Shown one piece after another: positions 16,557 to 25,048 of a DNA stretch of 64,000 nucleotides (the first letter of the stretch is position 1; each line of letters begins with the position of its first letter). The position numbers were made by a program, and so were the translations under genes. Location: positions 2,792,001 through 2,856,000 of the forward strand of contig NZ_CP040908.1 in NCBI RefSeq assembly GCF_013488205.1, read 5' to 3'. Below the pieces are notes generated by a model. The model was not told where the DNA came from and searched no databases. It saw only the letters and a program-made list of their open reading frames with translations. The DNA comes from Empedobacter falsenii (lineage in GTDB: Bacteria; Bacteroidota; Bacteroidia; Flavobacteriales; Weeksellaceae).

Positions 16557-17066
16557 TTAGAATTTATAAGCAAATCCTAAAGAAACTGCATCTGCATTAA
16601 ACTTTTTATCAAATCCATAGTTATTACTTGTAGCAATTCCTTTATATCCAGCATATACATCAAAGTTAGCTCCTGAATAACCAAATTTTGGTTGCCAGAA
16701 TAAACCTCCGTCCATATCACTTTTCGTAGCAATTGCATAACCTAAATCTCCACCAATAAATAAATTGTTACTGAATTCGTATTTTGCAGTTGCTGCTAAT
16801 GGAATAAACCCAAAATCTTCTCCTCCTAAATCTTTAAAATCACTTTTAGCAATAAAATGGTCATACCCGACTTTCGCTCCTAATTTGAAATTATTTGCAA
16901 TAGGATGTAAGTAAGCTAAGTCTACTCCAAGGTTAAAAGAAGAAACATCTGATGCATTACCTACTGGAATACCCACGTGTACTGTACCTTCTACTCCTGA
17001 CGTTTGTGCTGAAACTCCTACCATACCTGCTACTGCTAAAGCAGCTGTTAATAATACTTTTTTCAT
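16557..17066 (-). CDS. Small outer-membrane beta-barrel protein
   Basis: 169 aa. Signal peptide of about 20 residues ending G-V-S-A before QTSGVEG. The mature part is about eight amphipathic strands (NLGVDLAYLHPIANNFKLGAKVGYDHF, FSNNLFIGGDLGYAIA, FDVYAGYKGIATSN) and ends VSLGFAYKF with a C-terminal Phe, as in OmpX/OmpA-type eight-stranded barrels. It has no OmpA peptidoglycan-binding domain. Carries an upstream GGCAC...TTG element like the neighbouring barrel gene, with its own terminator, so the two are separate transcripts possibly under common control. Confidence 0.82.
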   Translation of the reverse strand: MKKVLLTAALAVAGMVGVSAQTSGVEGTVHVGIPVGNASDVSSFNLGVDLAYLHPIANNFKLGAKVGYDHFIAKSDFKDLGGEDFGFIPLAATAKYEFSNNLFIGGDLGYAIATKSDMDGGLFWQPKFGYSGANFDVYAGYKGIATSNNYGFDKKFNADAVSLGFAYKF

Positions 17067-17118
17067 TTTTATAATGTTTTAAAATATTTACAATTTTGTT
17101 AAACTTATTTGTATAATT

Positions 17119-17134
17119 TCAATTTTTGTGCCAA
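17119..17134 (-). promoter_or_regulatory. GGCAC-N5-TTG upstream element (sigma-54-like), copy 2
   Basis: On the minus strand TTTGGCACAAAAATTG followed by AAATTAT: 21 of 23 positions equal copy 1 at 16395-16410. It sits about 53 bases before the start codon. The flanking DNA is otherwise dissimilar between the two genes, which suggests selection on this element. Confidence 0.45.
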
Positions 17135-17207
17135 ACTCTAAAAATCAATAATGATAAAACATATTAAAATTAACAATTACTTAATATTCAAAACTTTATT
17201 ATACAAA

Positions 17208-17237
17208 AAAAGCTCCAAAATAATTTTTGGAGCTTTT
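17208..17237 (-). terminator. Terminator of the DUF2723 gene
   Basis: 13-bp stem AAAAGCTCCAAAA with its complement, 4-base loop, T-rich on the minus strand; 20 bases after the stop codon. Confidence 0.87.
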
Positions 17238-17256
17238 CTGTTTTTATTGATTTGAC

Positions 17257-20200
17257 TTATTGTCCGACCATTTTGTATAAAATATTCTGTTGTTGTTTCG
17301 CATAATTGGTATCAATTTCTGCTGCTACACCAATCATTTCGTCTAAATAATTAAACTGATTCATGATTTTTGCTTGATCAGCTGCATCAACTTTTCCGTC
17401 TGCAACAACTTCTTTATATAAGGTTTCGAATTTCTTCAAAACAGGATTATAAGCAGATTCAAAAACTTTCAATGCTTTTTCTTTGTCACCTCTTTCACCT
17501 AAAGCGGAAGCTTCATTGTAGATTGACATCATCAAATCATTTTTAGCCGCGGCTAAATCTGAACCAATTGAATATCCTTTTCCTGAAGGTAACGACTCGA
17601 AGAAAGCAATTTTTGCATTCGCTTCTTTACGAACATGTGCAAACAATTCTTGTGCTTTTTTATCCTCACCAGCTTTCAAATAAATTCCGGCAATTCTACT
17701 CACTCCATAACCAATATCGTATTTCGCTAAAGCAGGAATTTCTAACATCACTTTGTCTAAAACTGCAATCGCTTCTTTTTTGCGTCCAGCATTCAATAAA
17801 TCATCTGCCAAACGAACAGCAGTATTTCTATAAGAAGATGTATAATTACGCTCTGTCAAACTAAATGAAGCATCAGGGTTATTATATCCAGACCATTTAT
17901 ACGAATTGAATGTTCTTAATAACATGTCATTATCAGAAGCACCAATAATTCCTCCTTTACCAAAAGGCGTATAAATAGGAACTAATTTATAACTCATTCC
18001 AGCATTCAATAAATAATCATTCATGTAGAATGTATTTTCTGGATCAGAAATTCCTCCTCCACTAAAGTAAATAGGACGATCCCAATTGTATTTCGCCATC
18101 ATTGACAACAACAATAAATTGTTTTTGAACAAACTTGACGCTTTTATATTAATTGTGATTGAATCAACCATTTTATCGGCATCTTTTGCACTTACAATTC
18201 CGTATTTTAGAGCGTTTGCTTTATTTACTGGAACTACAATTTTAGAAACAGGTAAATAATTTGCTTGTCCAATTGAATAACCAAAATAATCTGCTAAAGC
18301 TTGTTTTTCTGGAGATTTATTATTTAAAATAAAATCCATCGCTTCTTTAGCGGTCATACTGTCTGTCGTTAAATATTTTTGTAAAGGTTTTAAACTTTTA
18401 TAAACTGACATCACTTGATTTGGATCAATTTCAGGATCAGATAAATATTGAGCAACTTGTTCAATTGGCATTTGACTTAACGTTTCTAATGTTTGATTAG
18501 ATCCTGGTTTGATGAAACTATTCAATTGATCAAAAATATTTTTAATAGAACCTCCAACAACAAAAATTTGATCGTTAGTTCCAGATTGATAATCTTTCGG
18601 TTTCAAATCACTTGGAAGAGGCGCTGCATTGTACGTTCTACGTAACAATTGTTCTAAATTCCATGGAGAAGCAGCCAACGTTAAATTCGCAATTTTTACA
18701 TCATCACGGAAATTTTCGGTTTCTTGTAATCCCCAAAGTGGATAAGTATCATTGTCTCCATAGACAAAAAGAATAGCGTTTTTATCGAGCGGATTCAGAT
18801 AATTGTAAGCTAAAGAATAAGCTACAGAACGCTCTGAACGATCGTGATCATCCCAGTTTTGAGCTCCCATTAAAATTGGAATACCAGCTAAAATAACTGT
18901 CGTTCCAATTGCTAAAGATGGTTTCAATTCTTGCTTCATCAATTTCTGAAGTAATAAATAAACTCCTTGTACACCCAATCCTGCCCAAATCGCAAATGCA
19001 TAGAAACAACTTACCAATGCATAATCACGTTCACGAGGCTCGAAAGGTTTTACAGATGTGTAAAAGATGATTCCGACACTTGTTAAAATAAACAATGACA
19101 ACAATGACCACCAGTTAACAAAATTTCTGTTTAATTGTGTAAATAACCCGATTAAACCTAAGAATAATGGTAACATGAAATATACATTTGTTCCATCATT
19201 TCTATATTCATCTGGTAATTTTGATTGATCTCCTAAACGTGGATTATCAATAAATGGAATTCCTGAAATCCAATTACCTTTTGTAATCTCAAAATTACCT
19301 TCTAAATCATTTTGACGACCAGAGAAATTCCACATAAAGTAACGAATAAACATATAGTTGATTTGGTAATCAATAAAGTAATTAAATTGTTCACCAAATG
19401 TAGGTGGTTCGATATCTAAAATCTCACCATATTTCTTAAGTTCTGCAACTTTTAATTGTCTATTTTGACGCTTTTCTACCAATTGAGCGTACATTTGTTG
19501 CGCTTCTTTATCACCAGCATATTGTGCATTCAAAGAGAATTTTGGAAAAGCATAAACTGCCGCATAATTCTCCATTACACCTGGATCTGGACTAAACATT
19601 TTAGGGAAAAACTTTACATATTTATCTTCGTATGTATAATCTAAACGATCCGAAACTTTCAAATATTTTCCTGTACGTTGATCCTTGATATATTCAGAAC
19701 TACGAACTGTACTTTCTGGCGCTCCGTTAGTATCACGTTTGATTCCATCACTTGCAATATGAGCCGTAAAAACTGGTCCGTACATCACAGGCCAAGAACC
19801 ATATTGTTCGCGATTAAAATAATCTAAAACACCCAAAGCTGTATCAGGATCATTCAAATTCATATGAGGATTTGCGTTTGCACGAATCGGAATAACTAAC
19901 CAACATGAGAAACCAATCAACATAAAAATCACACACCACGAAATTGTATTCAATAATGCTGAACCATATTTCTGAGTTAATTTAATCGCAAAATAGAAAA
20001 CTGCAATTAAAATGATAGCGGCGATAATTGTTCCTGAATTAAAAGGCATTCCCAAATTATTTACTACATAAATCTCTGTTCTTCCAAAGAATGTCATCAC
20101 AACTGGGAAAATTATTTTGAATACAAAAGCTAAAATAATCAACGTAATTACATTTGCGATTAAGAAACTTTTGATTGTAAATCTATATTTTCGAGCATAA

Positions 20201-20841
20201 TATACAAAACAAACTGCTGGAATTGCTAGCATTGCCATTAAGTGAACACCAATCGATAAACCAATCACCAACGAAATAATTACTAACCATTTGTTTCCTC
20301 TAGGTGTATCTGCTACTTGATCCCATCTTGTAATCAGCCAAAATAATAGCGCAGTAAAGAAAGATGCCATTGCGTAAACTTCTCCTTCTACCGCAGAAAA
20401 CCAGAATGTGTCGCTAAACATAAAAATTGCAGCTCCAACTAATCCACTTCCTAATGTTATAATTTTTTGAGAAGCATTTAGTTCAATCGCATCAACATTC
20501 ATTGGATCTTGCGTTTTTGCAAACATTTTTCGAGCAAAATATGTAATTGTCCAAAACAAAAACATAATTGTTCCTGCACTATACAAGGCAGATGTACTGT
20601 TGATTAATATGGCGTATTTGCTTCCGTCACCAAAAGCTAAACCAGACCAAACTGCTCCCATTATTTGGAACAAAGCTGCCCCTGGTGCATGCGTAATTCC
20701 CAATTTTGCTGATGATACAATGTACTCACCACAATCCCACAAACTCAGGTAACGCTCCATCGACGCCAAATACAATATTGTCGCTATCAAGAACATCGCA
20801 ACACCCAAGATGTTGTTCCACTTTTTGAAATTTATATCCAT
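17257..20841 (-). CDS. DUF2723 / GT117-type protein O-glycosyltransferase
   Basis: 1194 aa large membrane protein. The N-terminal half has about ten or more TM helices; after TM1 comes the acidic loop LSLWDCGEYIVSSAKLG and H-A-P-G-A (residues about 32-55), the typical DUF2723 signature with the Asp-Glu pair thought to act in GT-C catalysis. A second polytopic block (about residues 540-680) is followed by a soluble C-terminal half with helical repeat character near residues 1030-1190. In Bacteroidota this family is associated with transfer of sugar to secreted proteins at the periplasmic face (family knowledge; substrate here unproved). It is monocistronic with its own terminator. A near-consensus -7 box TATTTTCG (bases 20864-20871, minus strand) lies 23 bases before the ATG. 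Confidence 0.88.
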   Translation of the reverse strand: MDINFKKWNNILGVAMFLIATILYLASMERYLSLWDCGEYIVSSAKLGITHAPGAALFQIMGAVWSGLAFGDGSKYAILINSTSALYSAGTIMFLFWTITYFARKMFAKTQDPMNVDAIELNASQKIITLGSGLVGAAIFMFSDTFWFSAVEGEVYAMASFFTALLFWLITRWDQVADTPRGNKWLVIISLVIGLSIGVHLMAMLAIPAVCFVYYARKYRFTIKSFLIANVITLIILAFVFKIIFPVVMTFFGRTEIYVVNNLGMPFNSGTIIAAIILIAVFYFAIKLTQKYGSALLNTISWCVIFMLIGFSCWLVIPIRANANPHMNLNDPDTALGVLDYFNREQYGSWPVMYGPVFTAHIASDGIKRDTNGAPESTVRSSEYIKDQRTGKYLKVSDRLDYTYEDKYVKFFPKMFSPDPGVMENYAAVYAFPKFSLNAQYAGDKEAQQMYAQLVEKRQNRQLKVAELKKYGEILDIEPPTFGEQFNYFIDYQINYMFIRYFMWNFSGRQNDLEGNFEITKGNWISGIPFIDNPRLGDQSKLPDEYRNDGTNVYFMLPLFLGLIGLFTQLNRNFVNWWSLLSLFILTSVGIIFYTSVKPFEPRERDYALVSCFYAFAIWAGLGVQGVYLLLQKLMKQELKPSLAIGTTVILAGIPILMGAQNWDDHDRSERSVAYSLAYNYLNPLDKNAILFVYGDNDTYPLWGLQETENFRDDVKIANLTLAASPWNLEQLLRRTYNAAPLPSDLKPKDYQSGTNDQIFVVGGSIKNIFDQLNSFIKPGSNQTLETLSQMPIEQVAQYLSDPEIDPNQVMSVYKSLKPLQKYLTTDSMTAKEAMDFILNNKSPEKQALADYFGYSIGQANYLPVSKIVVPVNKANALKYGIVSAKDADKMVDSITINIKASSLFKNNLLLLSMMAKYNWDRPIYFSGGGISDPENTFYMNDYLLNAGMSYKLVPIYTPFGKGGIIGASDNDMLLRTFNSYKWSGYNNPDASFSLTERNYTSSYRNTAVRLADDLLNAGRKKEAIAVLDKVMLEIPALAKYDIGYGVSRIAGIYLKAGEDKKAQELFAHVRKEANAKIAFFESLPSGKGYSIGSDLAAAKNDLMMSIYNEASALGERGDKEKALKVFESAYNPVLKKFETLYKEVVADGKVDAADQAKIMNQFNYLDEMIGVAAEIDTNYAKQQQNILYKMVGQ

Positions 20842-21048
20842 TTTGTTTTAATAAACTATCTTGCGAAAATAAGATAAAAAATTGATATAGCTTAGGATTG
20901 AAATGATTAAATTCTGATTAGAATCTCATCTAAACAATATAGATTTATCGAATATTTTAAAATTAATTTTAAATTTTCTAATCGATTCATTTACATATTA
21001 ACAAAACATCAAATCCTTCAAAATTAAGATACATTTTCTCAAATAGTT

Positions 21049-21078
21049 TTGATTCTAAACTTTTTTCATCTAAATTTG
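21049..21078 (+). promoter_or_regulatory. Promoter of guaB
   Basis: TTG at 21049-21051, 19 bases, TAAATTTG at 21071-21078. Predicted RNA start is about 21082, which falls on the first in-frame ATG (21081), so translation should begin at the second ATG (21093). Confidence 0.75.
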
Positions 21079-21092
21079 CAATGCAAAAAGCA

Positions 21093-22553
21093 ATGCCTTT
21101 AACAGACAAAATTCTACAAACGGGCTTCACTTTTGACGATGTGTTATTAGTGCCTGCCTACTCAGAGATATTACCGAACCAAGTATCTCTACAAACAAGA
21201 TTCACAGACAATATCACCCTTAACATTCCGATAGTTTCTGCAGCAATGGATACTGTATCCGAAGCAAGATTAGCTATTGCATTAGCGCGTGAAGGAGGTT
21301 TATCTTTCGTTCACAAAAATATGTCGATCGAAGAACAAGCGAATGAAATTGATATGGTAAAACGTTCGGAAAACGGAATGATTTCTGATCCAATTACTTT
21401 ATCTCGTCATCACAAGTTACAAGACGCAGTAAACTTAATGGAGAAATATAAAATCTCTGGTTTACCTGTTGTTGAAGAGGATAGAACATTGGTTGGAATT
21501 ATTACAAATCGTGATATTCGTTACCAAGAAAACTTCGATCAATTGGTAGAAGATGTGATGACAAAAGAAAATATCATCACTTCTGATATTGATACTGACC
21601 TTAAGAAAGCAAAAGAAATTCTTTCTCGTTACCGTATCGAAAAATTACCAATCGTTGACGAAAACAATAAATTAATTGGATTAATCACGATTAAAGATAT
21701 TGACAACTTAACAGAATTCCCTAACGCATGTAAAGACACAAAAGGTCGCTTACGTGTTGGAGCAGGTGTAGGAGTTGGTGCTGATACATTAGAACGTGTT
21801 CAAGCTTTAGTAAACAAAGGTGTTGATATCGTAGCGTTAGATTCTGCTCACGGACATTCAGCTGGAGTTATTAGTAAAGTTGCTGAAGTTAGAAATGCTT
21901 TCCCAGAATTAGATATTGTTGGAGGAAATATTGTAACTGCAGAAGCTGCAAAAGCTTTGATTGATGCTGGAGCAAATGCTTTAAAAGTTGGTGTTGGACC
22001 AGGGTCTATCTGTACAACTCGTGTTGTAGCTGGTGTTGGTGTACCTCAGCTTTCTGCTATTCATGATGTACATTCTTATGCTAAAACAAGAAACGTTTCG
22101 ATTATTGGAGATGGTGGAATCAAATTATCAGGTGATATTGTAAAAGCAGTTGCTGCTGGTGCAAACTTGGTGATGTTAGGAAGTTTATTTGCTGGAACAG
22201 ATGAAGCGCCAGGAGAAGAAATTATTTTCCAAGGTCGTAAATTCAAAGCATATCAAGGAATGGGTTCTTTAGCTGCAATGAAACGCGGTTCTAAAGATCG
22301 TTATTTCCAAGCTGATGCGAAAAAATTAGTTCCAGAAGGAATCGAAGGTCGTGTTCCTCACAAAGGTTCTATTGCAGAAGTTGTTTACCAATTATGTGGT
22401 GGATTACGTGCTGGAATGGGATATTGCGGAACTCCAACAATTCAAGATTTAATTGAAAACGGAAAATTTGTACGTATCACAGGTGCTGGTTTACACGAAT
22501 CTCACCCACATGATGTTGTCATTACAAAAGAGGCTCCTAATTATTCGAATTAA
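21093..22553 (+). CDS. guaB: Inosine-5'-monophosphate dehydrogenase
   Basis: NAD-dependent oxidation of IMP to XMP, the committed step of GMP synthesis. From the ATG at 21093 it is 486 aa. Seen: start of the TIM barrel with [14 protein letters not shown], two CBS domains near residues 90-205 ([15 protein letters not shown] and [14 protein letters not shown]), the catalytic Cys loop [13 protein letters not shown] near residue 305, the IMP-binding [12 protein letters not shown], and the flap with [10 protein letters not shown] near residue 400. The start was chosen because the -7 box ends 2 bases before the other ATG at 21081, so that codon would be at or before the RNA 5' end. The leader is then only about 11 bases. 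Ends at an 18-bp-arm terminator. Confidence 0.97.
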   Translation: MPLTDKILQTGFTFDDVLLVPAYSEILPNQVSLQTRFTDNITLNIPIVSAAMDTVSEARLAIALAREGGLSFVHKNMSIEEQANEIDMVKRSENGMISDPITLSRHHKLQDAVNLMEKYKISGLPVVEEDRTLVGIITNRDIRYQENFDQLVEDVMTKENIITSDIDTDLKKAKEILSRYRIEKLPIVDENNKLIGLITIKDIDNLTEFPNACKDTKGRLRVGAGVGVGADTLERVQALVNKGVDIVALDSAHGHSAGVISKVAEVRNAFPELDIVGGNIVTAEAAKALIDAGANALKVGVGPGSICTTRVVAGVGVPQLSAIHDVHSYAKTRNVSIIGDGGIKLSGDIVKAVAAGANLVMLGSLFAGTDEAPGEEIIFQGRKFKAYQGMGSLAAMKRGSKDRYFQADAKKLVPEGIEGRVPHKGSIAEVVYQLCGGLRAGMGYCGTPTIQDLIENGKFVRITGAGLHESHPHDVVITKEAPNYSN

Positions 22554-22570
22554 GAATTATCAATATATTA

Positions 22571-22606
22571 AACAAAATAGCAAGCCAATTGGCTTGCTAT
22601 TTTGTT
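22571..22606. terminator. Bidirectional terminator, perfect 36-base palindrome
   Basis: AACAAAATAGCAAGCCAA and its exact complement with no spacer; T-rich on both outer arms. Lies between guaB and the convergent unknown gene. Confidence 0.88.
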
Positions 22607-22619
22607 TTTGATATAAATC

Positions 22620-23333
22620 TTAAAGCTTGTTCAAGTAATCTACAAGTTTTATCTTATCTTTTTCAAAACTTAAATTTAAATTATTTTTAATTACAAATTC
22701 TACTAAATTTGGATTATTAAAAATCTTATTTAGTTGTTTTTCATTTGTAGGAAAAACATAAAACTTATCTTCTTTATGTCTAATTAAATATAAGTCACTG
22801 TCATTCACCAATGAGAATTTTGTATTTGCTTTATTTGCATTATTTTTAAATTCTCCGTGAGTAATAATCTTTTTATTCCTTTTATATAAAGAATATTTTT
22901 CTTTATCATAAACTAAAACTTCTAAATACCCTTCAATTTTTCCATTTTTAGTTGGATATTTAAGAAATTGATATTGAGTTAAAGGAAAATAAATCATCAA
23001 TTCAGGAACTTTTGTTAAATTAAAAATCTGTCCATCTTTTTCAAATTCCATTTCATCTGAATAAGCATTGTATCTAAGTTTAGAAAAGTCTAAATTAAAA
23101 CCTTTTATTTCTATATCCTCAAAATTTGGATTATAATACTGGCTACCTTCATATTGAGTTATCACTTCACCTTTATTTCTTAAAGCAATTTCATTTTGAA
23201 TATTACTTATTTGATGGGATATTCTTTCATTTAAAGCTCTATCAACTCCATCTGTTAATAAATTTTGTTGTGCATTGACACCTAAACAAAAAGAAGCAAA
23301 AAAACAAAATATTTTAATTTTTAACATACTCAT
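22620..23333 (-). CDS. Secreted protein of unknown function
   Basis: 237 aa; family not recognised by name. N-terminal signal peptide (F-C-F-F-A-S-F-C-L-G-V-N-A, cleavage before QQNLL); the second Met at residue 3 could be the true start. The mature protein starts with a helical, Asn/Gln-rich segment (ERISHQISNIQNEIALR) and then a beta-rich domain with RYNAYSDEMEFEKDG near residues 90-104, a pattern I have seen in unnamed flavobacterial exported proteins. No catalytic motif. Its own convergent terminator precedes it on one side and the SusD terminator lies 103 bases upstream, so it is a separate transcript. Confidence 0.7.
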   Translation of the reverse strand: MSMLKIKIFCFFASFCLGVNAQQNLLTDGVDRALNERISHQISNIQNEIALRNKGEVITQYEGSQYYNPNFEDIEIKGFNLDFSKLRYNAYSDEMEFEKDGQIFNLTKVPELMIYFPLTQYQFLKYPTKNGKIEGYLEVLVYDKEKYSLYKRNKKIITHGEFKNNANKANTKFSLVNDSDLYLIRHKEDKFYVFPTNEKQLNKIFNNPNLVEFVIKNNLNLSFEKDKIKLVDYLNKL

Positions 23334-23385
23334 AATATTTACTATCCAATATACAATTTATTTCATTAAAAATCAATAAAATAAA

Positions 23386-23415
23386 AAAAGCAGCAAAAAT
23401 AATTTTGCTGCTTTT
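23386..23415 (-). terminator. Terminator of the SusC/SusD pair
   Basis: 13-bp stem AAAAGCAGCAAAA with its complement, 4-base loop, T-rich on the minus strand, 22 bases after the susD-like stop. Confidence 0.87.
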
Positions 23416-23436
23416 ATAAAGAAAATGGATATTATA

Positions 23437-25035
23437 TTATTTAGTCATCCACCATAATTTTCCATTAATTGGATCCTTTCCACCATAAGCTGAAACTGCT
23501 TCATTCCAATTTGTAGTATTAAGAGTTTGTTCACCTAATGGATATGAAATTCTATACGGAATATCAGTCATACCTGCTACTAATGGAGTGAATACGTATG
23601 GAGTACCATCTATTTCATATCCAGTTTGACCAGGTAATAATAAAATATTACCATTAGGATATCCTGTACGTCTATATTCTACCCAAGCAGTTTGAGGCTG
23701 CATATACAAAGCAATATACTTTTGAGTAATTACATTTTCTTTATTTGCAGCTGGTAATGCAGCTACATAAGCATCAATTTTAGCTTGATCTACTCCCCAT
23801 TTTTGCATAGATGCTATCACACCATTCACATAATTAGTTTGGTTCCAACCATTAGCTTCTGATAACAAGAATTCTACTTCTGAGTATTCCATTAAAACCT
23901 CAGCATAATCTGCAGAGAAAATAGTTTTTGAAAATGGAGATACTTTAGATACCTGATTATTTGATGATAAACGATCAGAAGGTAATCCATAAGGAATTCC
24001 TTGATATTTTGTAATATCATCCGTTTCTACATAGTTACCTGAACCAGCGTTAGCTTTTGATGTTCCTAAAGGTGCAGCATATTTTTGTAAACGTGGATCA
24101 ACTCCATAATTACCAGATTGTCCTTTTAATAATCTAATTAACTGATTATTCACATAGAAGTCATTTCTATTTCCTACAAAAAATTCGCTCCAAAATGGAG
24201 AACCTTCTACAGCAGATGTTCCATAATGTTGCAAAGCATTGTCTTCATTTGAGGTAAAAACACCTTTTGCAATAGCATCTTGCATTTCAGCTTTCGCTTC
24301 AGGATATACATCTTTAATTTGGTTAGCAATTCTTAAACGTAAAGAGTTGGCAAATTTTTTCCATTTAGATGCTTCTCCAAAGTAAATTTGGTCACCAATT
24401 TTATTTTCAGGACTTGTAAATACATTCTTTTCAGTAATATCCAATTGCGCTTCAGCTTCTTTTAGCTCTTGTAACAAATTTTTAAAGATAACTTCTTGCT
24501 TAACATATTTAGGTTGAGCATATGTATCAATTTGTAAAGCTTGAAAATCTGGATTCTTTGCACCACTTAATGACCAATATGGAACATCACCGAAATAATT
24601 TGTCAAATCCAAGAATTCGTAAGCCATCATAATTCTCGCTACAGCAATTTGAGTATCTACATCTCCGTAAGCAGCTTGTTGTGGTCCTAAAACAGGGTCT
24701 GTACAAATACTTATTACCTTTTTTAAGTTAGATAAAGATCGATAACTTGCGTTCCATGCTTGATCTCCTGTTGTCGTACGATAAGCGTATTTATCCTCTT
24801 CTGTATAGTTTCTCTGTGCTGAATATTGTACCCAAGGCAATAACATACGTCCAGACACCCATCCATCTCTCATTTCATCAACAAATATTTTAGTTGCAAT
24901 TGGAAAGATTGTATATGTAGGCGCATTTTCGGGTGCATTAGGACTAATATTCATTTCTTCAAATCCATTATCGCAAGAAGATAATAAAGCACTTCCTAGT
25001 AATGCTGATAATATAATTGTTTTATTGATTTTCAT
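23437..25035 (-). CDS. SusD/RagB-family nutrient-binding lipoprotein
   Basis: 532 aa. Lipobox A-L-L-S-S-C puts the lipidated Cys at residue 21. The mature start, FEEMNISPNAPENAP, is typical of the SusD-like_2 branch of SusD/RagB proteins; the body is helix-rich with TPR-like units (MMAYEFLDLTNYFGDVPYW near residue 135 is a conserved SusD block) and ends near LNEAVS/W-W. It caps the SusC-like transporter on the cell surface and helps load substrate. It follows susC with 13 bases between them. No glycoside hydrolase, peptidase or sulfatase gene is attached, so the substrate cannot be inferred from neighbours; SusD-like_2 members are often outside polysaccharide loci. Confidence 0.92.
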   Translation of the reverse strand: MKINKTIILSALLGSALLSSCDNGFEEMNISPNAPENAPTYTIFPIATKIFVDEMRDGWVSGRMLLPWVQYSAQRNYTEEDKYAYRTTTGDQAWNASYRSLSNLKKVISICTDPVLGPQQAAYGDVDTQIAVARIMMAYEFLDLTNYFGDVPYWSLSGAKNPDFQALQIDTYAQPKYVKQEVIFKNLLQELKEAEAQLDITEKNVFTSPENKIGDQIYFGEASKWKKFANSLRLRIANQIKDVYPEAKAEMQDAIAKGVFTSNEDNALQHYGTSAVEGSPFWSEFFVGNRNDFYVNNQLIRLLKGQSGNYGVDPRLQKYAAPLGTSKANAGSGNYVETDDITKYQGIPYGLPSDRLSSNNQVSKVSPFSKTIFSADYAEVLMEYSEVEFLLSEANGWNQTNYVNGVIASMQKWGVDQAKIDAYVAALPAANKENVITQKYIALYMQPQTAWVEYRRTGYPNGNILLLPGQTGYEIDGTPYVFTPLVAGMTDIPYRISYPLGEQTLNTTNWNEAVSAYGGKDPINGKLWWMTK

Positions 25036-25048
25036 AATAATTTAATTT

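Noticed and set aside
17568-17864. Plus-strand reading frame inside the DUF2723 gene (and similar antisense frames in ileS, uvrC, guaB and ftsH)
   Set aside because: No promoter, no domain, odd amino-acid composition; shadows of the coding strand.
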